This document shows positions 30,599 through 39,050 of a stretch of 64,000 nt of DNA, one piece after another. Within the stretch, counting starts at the first letter, position 1; every line of letters starts with the position of its first letter. The notes under the pieces are model-generated. The model saw nothing but the letters and a program-made list of their open reading frames with translations. It was not told the DNA's origin and ran no database searches. The stretch comes from Chaetoceros tenuissimus (taxonomy: Eukaryota; Bacillariophyta; Thalassiosirophyceae; Chaetocerotales; Chaetocerotaceae): positions 992,001 through 1,056,000 of the forward strand of contig BLLK01000047.1 of the NCBI GenBank assembly GCA_021927905.1, written 5' to 3'. The position numbers and the translations under genes are program-made.

Positions 30599-31966
30599 TT
30601 ACACTCTTACTTTCTCTACAAAATGCGAAGGCATCTTCTTGACCAATTCCTGAAGCTGCTTGAAATAGTCATTTGCGTCTTTCTTGTATCTGTTGGTAGT
30701 ACGACTGCCCAATGTGTTCAGTGTGCAAATTTGGCGGTCGAAGGCAAGGTATGCATCAGTCTCTATATTCTTATAAGCAACCGCCACTATAACAGATTGT
30801 TGCAAGTGAGGTGGAATCTTCGGGATTTCACTATTTGGAAACGCTTTTTGCGCTGACGCCATGAAATCGGATTGGGGCATGTCTTCGTACTTGACAAAGT
30901 TGGTAATCTGACCAAGTTCCTTGCCTAATTTGACGTAGATCACAATACCACCTACTGAGAGTCTCTCTTTACTATTGAAGAAATTCATGACATTGTCTAG
31001 GCAACCAGTGAACGTGGCAGACTTATTAAAATAATCAATCTGCTTCTGCAAGTTGCTCTTACGAATTTCATCCCATCCATCAAATAAATCTGACTTCAAA
31101 GGGATGCGTTTACATAGCATTTCATCTTCAATCAACTGTTTCATAGGTACATTCAAATTATGTTCTCCAAAATACATTGGATTGAACCATTTGCAGTTGG
31201 CTTCCAAATCTTTACAAGTAATTATTGAATATTGCATAAATACATTGTGGAATTTTCGTACTTCATTGTACTGGTTTGATTCACGTTCCAATGTATCTTG
31301 AAACTCTTGGGGACATTGAGAAATTGGAATAACACTTGGTTCTTCCGCCAAAATAAATGTCTTGGCATTGTAGTCAAATTCAAGACTTATAAGCATAAGC
31401 TTTGTAGGCGGGTATTCCCGCATATCAATCATTTGCTGAAATTTTGGTTGCAAAATACCCCTTACTATTACAGGCTTTGACACCCATTGGTTGAAGAGAT
31501 TCACAACATTCTTTTCGGAAACAGTCAAAGTGCGGTCCATCTGTTGTCTCGCCGCAGAGTTCTCTTTGCATGTATCCTTATGCTTTGGCCAATGCGCTTT
31601 CTGACACTCTCGACTGCAATAAGCTGCCAAATCGCAACCAGAGCAGCTACTCAGTTTTACATCTTTTTCGGTTTTAATACAGTTGTAACATTTACGAAGG
31701 CTCTGGTTTGACTTTTTCAGAGCCTTTCTCCATGCTTTGGCTACTTTCTCTTCAATATTCGTAATTTTGGGAACAAAGTCATTACTAGTAGAGGCGTTTC
31801 CACAGACAGCTTTGTGAGTTTTCCAATGTTTTAGTTGGCAGTCTCGGTTGCAGAAAAAGATATCAATGCCAACATCAAGGCAACTACGACATCGTTTGGT
31901 GGCTTCTTCCTTTTCACAAGCCGCACATGGACCGGTAGGATTCTTCGTAGATGTAGATGACGACAT
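30599..31966 (-). CDS. Protein with two MYND zinc fingers
   Basis: 455 residues from ATG 31966 (MSSSTSTKNPTGPCAACEKE). The frame is open further up to 32173, but that part encodes the ATGAAAC microsatellite and is probably untranslated. Finger 1 at about residues 13-55: CAAC, CRSC, FFCNRDCQLKHW, H, C. Finger 2 at about 92-133: CYNC, CSGC, AYCSRECQKAHW, H, C. Both keep the C-C-C-C-C-C-H-C MYND pattern. The C-terminal 300 residues have no recognised domain. The two fingers are more canonical than those of 11747..12960 and 28498..29824, so this is a separate lineage. Confidence 0.8.
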   Translation of the reverse strand: MSSSTSTKNPTGPCAACEKEEATKRCRSCLDVGIDIFFCNRDCQLKHWKTHKAVCGNASTSNDFVPKITNIEEKVAKAWRKALKKSNQSLRKCYNCIKTEKDVKLSSCSGCDLAAYCSRECQKAHWPKHKDTCKENSAARQQMDRTLTVSEKNVVNLFNQWVSKPVIVRGILQPKFQQMIDMREYPPTKLMLISLEFDYNAKTFILAEEPSVIPISQCPQEFQDTLERESNQYNEVRKFHNVFMQYSIITCKDLEANCKWFNPMYFGEHNLNVPMKQLIEDEMLCKRIPLKSDLFDGWDEIRKSNLQKQIDYFNKSATFTGCLDNVMNFFNSKERLSVGGIVIYVKLGKELGQITNFVKYEDMPQSDFMASAQKAFPNSEIPKIPPHLQQSVIVAVAYKNIETDAYLAFDRQICTLNTLGSRTTNRYKKDANDYFKQLQELVKKMPSHFVEKVRV

Positions 31967-32053
31967 TTTTGATAGAGAGAGCTTGTTAGCAATAGCTAGT
32001 TCTATAGATTTATGATGTGCTGTTATTGAGGTTGTTGTACCTGTGTGTAATGA

Positions 32054-32087
32054 ATGAAACATGAAACATGAAACATGAAACATGAAC
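32054..32087. repeat. Microsatellite (ATGAAAC)n, about five copies
   Basis: The heptamer atgaaac repeats four times perfectly plus one partial copy, upstream of the double-MYND start codon on its 5' side. Confidence 0.8.
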
Positions 32088-32164
32088 AAGATGTGGTGTG
32101 TCTCTGCTGCCTTGTGTTTCTGTTTGTCCGTTGGAAAGGTTGGAATGATATTTTTAGCTATCAA

Positions 32165-32172
32165 TGACGTCA
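32165..32172. promoter_or_regulatory. TGACGTCA (CRE palindrome) upstream of double-MYND gene
   Basis: The full 8-bp CRE palindrome lies 199 bp upstream of the start codon at 31966. CRE-type sites bind bZIP factors. Use at this position is inference. Confidence 0.35.
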
Positions 32173-32452
32173 TATTTTCTGTATCTTTTTTCTTTCCTAT
32201 TTCCTTTTAAGTACCTTACCAAGGTCTCTTTATCCTCATGAGAGTGATCGCGGGGGGAGAACTGGGGGAGAATAACGTCCGTAAAATAACTGTAAAACTA
32301 AATTGTGAGTATTTAAACGGGAGTCCGCCGTCGAAGTTCATATTTTCCTTTTTTGAAAATATATTCTCAACACTTGTGAGGAAAGTATACCCTCTAATGA
32401 ACATACTTCCATAACCATTCATTAAGACAAAAACATATATAAAGAACTAAAA

Positions 32453-34276
32453 ATGAGTAGCACACCTAAAACTATGAAACTACTGAATGGAAATACAATT
32501 GTAATTCCCTACCAAAAAACAACAAAGGAAACTCCACCTTCTTCTACTGTTGTAGAACCAAATCAGCAATCTCCTCAAACTCAAACTCAAACTCAAGATA
32601 ATAATAATAAAATGAAATTCAAGAAGAGGGACATGCATGCAGCACCAGCATCTCAAGGAGTGCGAAACAAAGGAGTTGAATTGTATGAAGAATTTGCCAA
32701 AATCTCTGGTGATAATATTCCATCCTTCAAGGAACTCAGCCAAGCAAATGATCCCAATTTGATTGCTAATCAATTTATGAAGTTTTTACTTCAAGCTAAA
32801 TCGAAATCTGGTAATCTGTATGCTGCAGGTTCTTTACCTACCTACTTTTCGGCTTGGAAAAATGCACTTTATTTCGAGGACAATTTCTTCACCAACATGC
32901 CGAAAGAAGAATTCTTAGATCAATTTAGCGGGCTACATCAAAAACTTTCTGATAGAGCTTTCACCAGGGCAATCAAAAATGGGGAGATAATTTCAAAAGC
33001 TTCAAATCATTTACGACGTAATGAAGCCGCGGCAGTAAATGCATGGATCTTAAAAAATCCACGTCAAAACAGTGACGCAGTGGGTTGGAGGGATTTTTCA
33101 ATTCTATCATTTTTAAGAAATGCTATTGGAAGAGGCGGAGAAGTTCAAGGCCTCCAATGGGAAGGAACTTTTTTTAATTCTGCTGACCAAGTACTTGACG
33201 GGAACTGGCCCCAGCAGAAAACTTCAAAGGTTTCTCGTATGGTTTTCGTTCACGACAACGATTGGCGTTTGTCTATTTTCGTATCATTGGGAGGTTACGT
33301 CGCTACGAAAACAAAAAGAACCAAAAGTAAATTTATTTTTGATGATCTACCTAAAGATGTGAGTGCACATGTTACTGGTGTTATTTTAAAGAAGCCAAGT
33401 GGAAATGTTCCTGGGGTCCTTTCCAGTAACATTACAAGTCATTGTCAGAGATATGGTTCCTTGGATGACTTGAATGCATCTGAAAAGCTTGACACTGTAG
33501 CTGCTTTGGTTAGAGGAGGCTGGGACATGGAGGAATTCTGCACTGGCTTTCGCTACTTTGATTTGAGGAGACAGGATATGCAGGCAGCAAGGGTTATTTC
33601 TGGGCATGAAAATCCAAACGTGAAGGTTGTTGCGCCTTCATTGAAATACTTGAACGATGATGATTTGAAAATGAAGCTAATAGAGGCTGCTGACTGCATC
33701 TACGGCTTTATTCCTGACAGCTCCTCGCCGGATGAATCGCTCTACTCTCTCAAGGAAGTTCTTCTTTCTGCAGCTATTGAAAATTTAGCAGAGATGCAAG
33801 ATTCGTTAGGAAGAGGAAACGAATACTTGCAAAAGTTAGATAATGCATTTAGACAGCAGGGATTGATGTGGGAAGATATGGTTACTATTGGTAAACAATT
33901 GAAACTTACCAGAATGAAGGAGAACGAAAGGATCCGCGAGCAGAATGACTTGGAGTATATGCTCCAAAAAAAAGTGGTCCGTATCGAAGCTGAGTTGCAA
34001 GCCTCACGTGCGAGGGAGAGAGAGAAGGACACGTTGCTGAAGGAATTGAATGGGAAGATGGATTCCTTGATCTCCCTACTTTCGGCGCCAGCATCTAGTG
34101 GTGTAACTAGACATGCTCCTAGCGTTTCAAGGGATGTGATGCCTTCTGTTTCAACTAATGAAACGATGACTGAAGGAGTATCAGATGATAATGATGATGA
34201 TATCGTTATGGAGGAAGAGCAGACATGTGTTTCAAGCGATGAAACTGCTGCTGAGAATGTGGAAGTAAACGGTTAG
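32453..34276 (+). CDS. Tyrosine recombinase, Crypton-like
   Basis: 607 residues from ATG 32453. A Gln/Thr-rich start and a helical N-terminal region (about 70-190, core-binding type) precede a catalytic domain in which all tyrosine-recombinase residues can be seen: Arg227 in LRNAIGRGGEVQGLQW, Lys256 in WPQQKTSKV, the H-x-x-R box His330/Arg333 in ITSHCQRYGS, Trp357 in VRGGWDM, and Tyr368 in TGFRYFD. A coiled-coil and acidic tail follow. Such enzymes cut and rejoin DNA through a 3'-phosphotyrosine. A single eukaryotic recombinase gene of this size with no reverse transcriptase nearby fits Crypton-type DNA transposons. The gene looks whole. Element ends are not seen. Confidence 0.65.
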   Translation: MSSTPKTMKLLNGNTIVIPYQKTTKETPPSSTVVEPNQQSPQTQTQTQDNNNKMKFKKRDMHAAPASQGVRNKGVELYEEFAKISGDNIPSFKELSQANDPNLIANQFMKFLLQAKSKSGNLYAAGSLPTYFSAWKNALYFEDNFFTNMPKEEFLDQFSGLHQKLSDRAFTRAIKNGEIISKASNHLRRNEAAAVNAWILKNPRQNSDAVGWRDFSILSFLRNAIGRGGEVQGLQWEGTFFNSADQVLDGNWPQQKTSKVSRMVFVHDNDWRLSIFVSLGGYVATKTKRTKSKFIFDDLPKDVSAHVTGVILKKPSGNVPGVLSSNITSHCQRYGSLDDLNASEKLDTVAALVRGGWDMEEFCTGFRYFDLRRQDMQAARVISGHENPNVKVVAPSLKYLNDDDLKMKLIEAADCIYGFIPDSSSPDESLYSLKEVLLSAAIENLAEMQDSLGRGNEYLQKLDNAFRQQGLMWEDMVTIGKQLKLTRMKENERIREQNDLEYMLQKKVVRIEAELQASRAREREKDTLLKELNGKMDSLISLLSAPASSGVTRHAPSVSRDVMPSVSTNETMTEGVSDDNDDDIVMEEEQTCVSSDETAAENVEVNG

Positions 34277-34305
34277 CAGGACATTTTTCGATATTTTACT
34301 TAACA

Positions 34306-34976
34306 GACTCTCAAATCCGTTCCTATAAATTAGCTCCATCAGTTGAAGCTTCCTACAGTCCTCCACCTAAACCAACTCACGAAAACGATGCTGAAGTTTC
34401 AATTGTTTCTCCAACTACTGTATCTCCAAGATACGGTACAGTAGCTCCTGGGAAGATAAATGGAGTCGCTGAAATAATGGTAGGAAGAGTCAAAGCGAGC
34501 GCACCTGCTTGTATGACAAACTGGAGAAAGCAAAGTATTGCTTCTTTACTTGTAGAAGCGGTCAATCAGAACGTGATTTTTTCAAGAAGCCCTCAAGGGA
34601 ATAAGAATCCCTTAGGCTTGCCACATCATAAAAAATCTGACAAAGTCAGTAAAAATGCATGGCAAGAGTCTCGTGGCGCAGTTAAATTTTTGGCATCATT
34701 TTGCGAGAATATGGACGAATACGCTTTCTATACAGGTGACAAGAGAATCACGAAGAACGAGTCGCTCAGTGAGAGAGCAAAAAAAGCAAGAAATTTGAAT
34801 ATATGAAGGAATCAGATATCACAGTGAAAAAGGATATAGAAGTGGGGTGGATATACAGAAACTTGGTTACAACTGGTGATAAAAAATGTGTTCATGTTGA
34901 TGTTGCAAAAACAGATACTTGGGATTCCATTAAAAGGAAAATGGAAAAACACGTTAAGAAAGGCGATGGAAAGTAA
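34306..34976 (+). other. Unknown open region downstream of the recombinase
   Basis: Two short plus-strand ORFs, 34477..34806 (109 residues, basic, MVGRVKASAPACMTNW) and 34803..34976 (57 residues, Lys-rich), follow the recombinase gene. The frame of the first is open upstream to near 34306 with a Pro-rich stretch (SPPPKPTHENDAE). No domain is recognised. Position and strand suggest that they belong to the same element as the recombinase, but this is inference. Confidence 0.35.
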
Positions 34977-35661
34977 ATGATTCAAAATAACACTAAGTAG
35001 ATTTTAAAATAACAAAATGAATGAATATCAAAATCCATCGTCGTCTTTTGTACCTATGAATAATAAGTTCTCACGTTCACGAACGGATATCCTTTGCTTT
35101 AGTCAAAAAGTAAAAATTTCGACTTAGTTACCGTGCGTAGGAGATAGTTCACGACGTAATTGTAAAGTATGAATGCTAGAAGTTTTGAAATGGTGTTTTC
35201 ACGCTTACTTTACTAGTGATGAGTAGTGTAATGAAAGTGATGAGTACAAGAGTTGGTGGTTCTCGCTCTATCTGCTCGAGCGAGAACATATATGAAACGT
35301 CTCTAAGAAAATTTTCTTGTGTACATGATGCACCTTCCGCATAGGAGTCAAGCTAAGTTTCTAAATATGTCATCCTTCAATTTTTTATACTGCTTTTACG
35401 TAAGTACAAATAGTCATGATACAGTTAATTCTTACGTGTTGAGCTAATTAATCCGTTTATCCGTCCATTTCTCTAAATATGTAGGGAAGGTGTGAATGCC
35501 TAACACAAACAACGTTGCTTCCTTTACCATCACACATCTACAAAATCTATCATCTCCATCGTGCATCACCTATCATACGTAACAATGTAAACTAATAAAA
35601 GAATAAAAATTAAAAGTATTTATGTAATTGTTTTATGTAGTTTATCCTCTATCTTATTCCC
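34977..35661. other. Intergenic region
   Basis: A 685-bp AT-rich spacer between the recombinase region and the RusA-like gene. Short imperfect repeats such as gtgatgagta (near 35217 and 35239) are present. No gene supported. Confidence 0.45.
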
Positions 35662-36222
35662 CTATTCAAATGAACTGTAGTTGTATGGCAATCTTCTTCT
35701 GTATGTGGGTTTGATTCTTACATAAGTTCGGCCTGTACACTCATCCTCGTTATCGTAGACTTTATATGCGTAAATAGTTACAATTTGTCTATCGTCCGCG
35801 TACAAAATTTCGTTAAATGCATCAAGAATAAACTTCACCATGTTGTCAGTATCTGGAGCTTGAATATGTGGACGATGAACAAAATTTGGCTTCAACTCAG
35901 ATTCCTCGCGAATGACACATCTCGCTCTGGTACGAAAATGATTCTGTGGGCGGGGCATGAAGAAGCCAATTTCAATATGAAGTGGCTGTTGAGCGAAAAA
36001 GAGTGGTGGGTTGTGATACTGCTGCACAATTGGACGTAAAACATGTCGAAAGAAAGCTCTGTCATTCTCGTTTTGATTGTAAATCTGTGGGTAAGGTACA
36101 CCAAAACGAGTGTATCTGAGTCTTATTCCAGGTCTTTTTTGAGCAACAGGTTTTCCATGAATTATACATTCAAAGTATTCTTCAGGGCGAATATCAATCA
36201 ATTGGAGGCTGGTGTAATTCAT
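35662..36222 (-). CDS. RusA-like Holliday-junction resolvase
   Basis: 186 residues from ATG 36222, single exon. The RusA fold is suggested by IHGKPVAQKRPG (first strand), LHIEIGFFMP, then PDTDNMVKFILDAFNEILYADDRQIV and GRTYVRI. The acidic and basic active-site residues of RusA (Asp70, Asp72, Lys76 and a later Asp in the E. coli protein) map to Asp124, Asp126, Lys130 and Asp143/144. RusA cuts four-way DNA junctions with Mg2+ as a dimer. The family is mainly bacterial and phage; this copy is longer than the usual about 120 residues by N- and C-terminal extensions. It looks intact. It could be a long-resident nuclear gene or acquired together with the nearby recombinase. Confidence 0.78.
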   Translation of the reverse strand: MNYTSLQLIDIRPEEYFECIIHGKPVAQKRPGIRLRYTRFGVPYPQIYNQNENDRAFFRHVLRPIVQQYHNPPLFFAQQPLHIEIGFFMPRPQNHFRTRARCVIREESELKPNFVHRPHIQAPDTDNMVKFILDAFNEILYADDRQIVTIYAYKVYDNEDECTGRTYVRIKPTYRRRLPYNYSSFE

Positions 36223-36748
36223 GATAACGACGATGATGAATAATAATTATGAAAAGAGCGAGCTATAAAATACACACAACAATCAACAAGGTGCACCTAA
36301 TATCTAAAAAAACTATTTCTAATCACATGTGTTCTTTATGTATTTGAAATTTTCATTCACTCTTTACTTTTGAGTGAGATAAGCCGTCCGTTTTATTTCA
36401 AATAGGTGCACTTAGTTTTGTTCTGTTTGCGTTGAGGCTTCTCGACGACTTTTGGTTTGTCTTCGAGTTTCAGGTGGTTGGACGAGGGGGGAATCAGAAT
36501 GAAATCTAAAAAGTAACTTGCATGTGGGTCAGAGAGGATCCTACATTTAGGAAAACACAGGGGAAAATGTCGATTGACTCTTACTACTTAACGGGGAACA
36601 GCATCTTTTGTCGATGGAACAGTGTCTGGGGAGCTATTTTGGCTCATCGCGGGGAAGCTAGTACTCCAGCAAAATCGGGGGGAGCTCCCGCTCCCCCCAC
36701 CCCCAATTTTTCTACCCTTGCTATTTACTATTTCATAAATACTTTGTA
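36223..36748. other. Intergenic region left of the pogo-like transposon
   Basis: A 526-bp spacer. GTGCACCTA occurs at 36291 and inverted near 36404, framing about 120 bp; this may be a small relic but is too short to classify. The plus ORF 36522-36896 runs into the transposon end and is judged spurious. Confidence 0.45.
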
Positions 36749-36858
36749 CAGTCAGCTCTACGATCCATATACCTACCGTTCGCGGCAAGAAGTGGTATAT
36801 GCATTTGAAAGAGTATATGCATTGATTTGGCTACGTATTTACGTACTTACATGGTACA

Positions 36859-36876
36859 TGACGTCACATGACGTCA
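36859..36876. promoter_or_regulatory. Two tandem TGACGTCA sites inside the transposon
   Basis: TGACGTCA at 36859-36866 and again at 36869-36876, ten bases apart (one helical turn), framed by GTACATGA and TCATGTAC so that the whole block is close to palindromic. CRE palindromes bind bZIP dimers. They lie 830 bp before the start codon at 37707. Confidence 0.4.
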
Positions 36877-36933
36877 TCATGTACGTACTAATGTAGTATG
36901 TCCAGAACATATTTTTTAATTTAATCTACGGTT

Positions 36934-37500
36934 TCATTTCTTCTCGAAAAATGACTTAATTGATCTAGTTTTCTTGCTCCCATTCATTAGCTGCTTCTGT
37001 AGATATCTCTGAATACTATCCAATTTATGGCTATGCTCCAAACTTGACTCAGTGGAGCCCAGCGCTAGACGCAAAGTATCAAAGGCTTCTGTAATCTCAA
37101 CACGAGTTGGAGGTTTTCTTTCATCTACCTTCTTCACTTCAATCTCTTCTTCATCCAAATCTTCCACTTCAGAGATATCCTTTTCAATAGCTTCAAGTTC
37201 CTCCTCCACCACAGCTTCCATAACAAACTCATCTTCCTCTAACTCGACCCACGAGGCTAGATCGAGATATGATACATGAGTATTGGTTGAATGAAAGACT
37301 AGAGACTTGCATAGAAACATTATAGAGAAACTTACCTTCCAAATTTATTTTATATTGTGTAGATTTTTTACTGTTGATTACAGCACTATATTGAATAAGC
37401 ACAAGGTGCAATTGCTCTTGGGAAGGTTGTGTGTGGCTCAAATTTTGGCTTTTAGCACAAAATGGAAGAAAAATCACCCATTTCCTGATACGGCGAGCGA
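36934..37500 (-). pseudogene. Remnant of pogo-type transposase C terminus
   Basis: An exon 36934..37256 and an upstream open stretch to about 37500 can be joined by a GTAAGT...GATCTAG intron at 37257..37335. The product is acidic in the middle (VVEEELEAIEKDISEVEDLD) and ends with ...SIQRYLQKQLMNG and TRSIKSFFEKK, resembling the acidic region and the final TxIxxFF motif of pogo/Tigger transposases. No DDE core is present, so it cannot be active on its own. Confidence 0.4.
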
Positions 37501-37706
37501 TTGAAAACCAATAAAAAGTATAGTCATTGTTATAGTTACGTAGCTAGCTTTATAAAATGAACCTGTTATGTAGCTACGTACAAGCAAGTACCAAATACTA
37601 ACCCAACACGGTCAACTGTGAAAAAACGCTGGTAGGGTATATGCATCTGAAAGAGTATATGGAAAAAGGTATATGGATCGTAGAGCTGACTGTACCAACA
37701 CCAAGA

Positions 37707-38864
37707 ATGCTCAGCTCTTTCACTAGAAGATGTATTTTGACTCATCAAAGAGGTTTTGCCTCTTTGGCTACTGCTGCTGCGAAAAGTCAAGCTAAACTTT
37801 CTTTATCCTCGACAAATACATCAGAATCTTTTCTCATTTCCACTGCTGCTGTCAAACAGAACCAGAATTCGCACAACTCGAACTACTACAAAACAAAGCT
37901 AGCAGCTCTCGTATTCCTTTCTTCCACAGCAATCTTTGCATCGACCAATGAAGCATTATGTGACTCTCCCAAAAGTAGACGTTCTGCAGTAACAGTTACA
38001 GACGTTGAAGCAGAACTAATCGCAAGAAAGCTACGAGATTTGTGCGATATTCCAGGCATCCCGAATATAATCGAAAAACCAATCGTAGAACAAGTCATTA
38101 AGGCATTTATACAAGTATGTCCACTCGTCTTACCTGAAGATGTATTCAATAAACTCATAGCCGGAGAGGGAGGTGCGAATGGAGTCAATGAAGCAATCAT
38201 ACGTCAAATCAATGAAAAGATATACATTCCTCTCATTTCCAAAGAGGTTCAGAATCATATTGTAGAACAATTGTGTATTGTACTATTCACACCTGCTCAA
38301 TTGGGTGTAGTCAAGAGACAAATGTTGACGAGAGCCATGAGGGATGTCATGAATGTTGAAAATCGACAAAATATAGCGAACAAGCTCAATCAAAGCATTG
38401 ATATTCCATTATTATCAGAAGATTATGAACAGCACATGGCGGAAAAGATTGTCAATGTCTGTTTTGATGTGTTGGAGACATTCATTCCTCAGTCTGTGAG
38501 AGATGTACTTGAAAACACTTCTCCGGAAGAATTACGTGAATTGAGAGAGAGATTGTCAGTGAGACTGGCAGAAAAGATTGATATTCCATTTGCCAATGAA
38601 GAAGAAGAGCAAAGGGTATTGAAAGTTGTTGTCGACTTTTTCCTAGAGTATTGCGGATTACAAGATGGTACAAAGACACCTAGTGAGCAACTGAATGATT
38701 TGGAACACCGACTCAAGTGTTTGGATCTCGAATTGGAAGCTTATGAGGAAATTAGCATGGATAAGATTGCGAAAATGAAATCACAAAGAAAGCAGTTGTA
38801 TCAAAAGAAAAAGGAAATAGCTCGAATTGTAAAAGGCAAGGCTTGGTACCAATTTTGGAAGTAG
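37707..38864 (+). CDS. Predicted mitochondrial protein with tandem DIP-motif repeats
   Basis: The ATG at 37707 opens MLSSFTRRCILTHQRGFASL, a basic amphipathic presequence with RGFAS typical of mitochondrial import; 385 residues. The frame is also open from an ATG at 37641 inside the transposon end, adding 22 residues partly encoded by the inverted repeat, but that would mask the presequence. A short hydrophobic segment (LAALVFLSSTAIFAS) follows. Residues about 115-330 form four repeats with a common core: LCDIPGIPNIIEKPIVEQV, IYIPLISKEVQNHIVEQ, IDIPLLSEDYEQHMAEK and IDIPFANEEEEQRVLK. A coiled coil and WYQFWK end the protein. I do not recognise the family. Confidence 0.65.
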   Translation: MLSSFTRRCILTHQRGFASLATAAAKSQAKLSLSSTNTSESFLISTAAVKQNQNSHNSNYYKTKLAALVFLSSTAIFASTNEALCDSPKSRRSAVTVTDVEAELIARKLRDLCDIPGIPNIIEKPIVEQVIKAFIQVCPLVLPEDVFNKLIAGEGGANGVNEAIIRQINEKIYIPLISKEVQNHIVEQLCIVLFTPAQLGVVKRQMLTRAMRDVMNVENRQNIANKLNQSIDIPLLSEDYEQHMAEKIVNVCFDVLETFIPQSVRDVLENTSPEELRELRERLSVRLAEKIDIPFANEEEEQRVLKVVVDFFLEYCGLQDGTKTPSEQLNDLEHRLKCLDLELEAYEEISMDKIAKMKSQRKQLYQKKKEIARIVKGKAWYQFWK

Positions 38865-39050
38865 GTAGATACTATAGCATTGTGATTGCATCATTGTCAT
38901 TATATTATAATTATTCTTTAAGCACGATATATATAACTCCAAGACTGAGTTTGGTTGACACTCATATTATTAGCATTGTCCTGCGAAACAAAAAATCCCC
39001 AGGACCATATTTTCCCCATTGTTCCACTTATTCATCCATCTTCCCAACAT

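Larger units (their letters stand above)
31967..32452. other. Intergenic between double-MYND gene and recombinase ORF
   Basis: It holds the ATGAAAC repeat (32054-32087), one TGACGTCA site (32165-32172) and the left flank of the recombinase gene. The minus ORF at 32216-32422 has no support. Confidence 0.45.
36749..37692 (-). mobile_element. pogo/Tc1-mariner-like DNA transposon, 944 bp, internally shortened
   Basis: The ends are perfect 25-bp inverted repeats: CAGTCAGCTCTACGATCCAT... at 36749-36773 and its reverse complement at 37668-37692. Both are flanked by TA (36747-48 and 37693-94), the target duplication typical of Tc1/mariner/pogo elements, and the CAGT terminus fits pogo. A subterminal direct repeat GTATATGCATYTGAAAGAGT occurs at both sides (36793 and 37637). 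The interior holds a minus-strand remnant resembling the C terminus of a pogo-type transposase. At 944 bp it is too short for a full transposase. Perfect end repeats suggest young age. Confidence 0.85.

Noticed and set aside
31967-32173. 69-residue N-terminal extension of the double-MYND protein
   Set aside because: It reads through an ATGAAAC microsatellite (FMFHVSCFMF-like residues); the ATG at 31966 directly precedes the first finger.
36290-36413. GTGCACCTA inverted pair as a possible tiny transposon
   Set aside because: The arms match over only about nine bases and GTGCAC is itself palindromic; no target duplication is visible.
36522-36896. A 124-codon plus ORF reading into the transposon
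   Set aside because: It crosses the transposon boundary and its inverted end; the composition is that of non-coding DNA.
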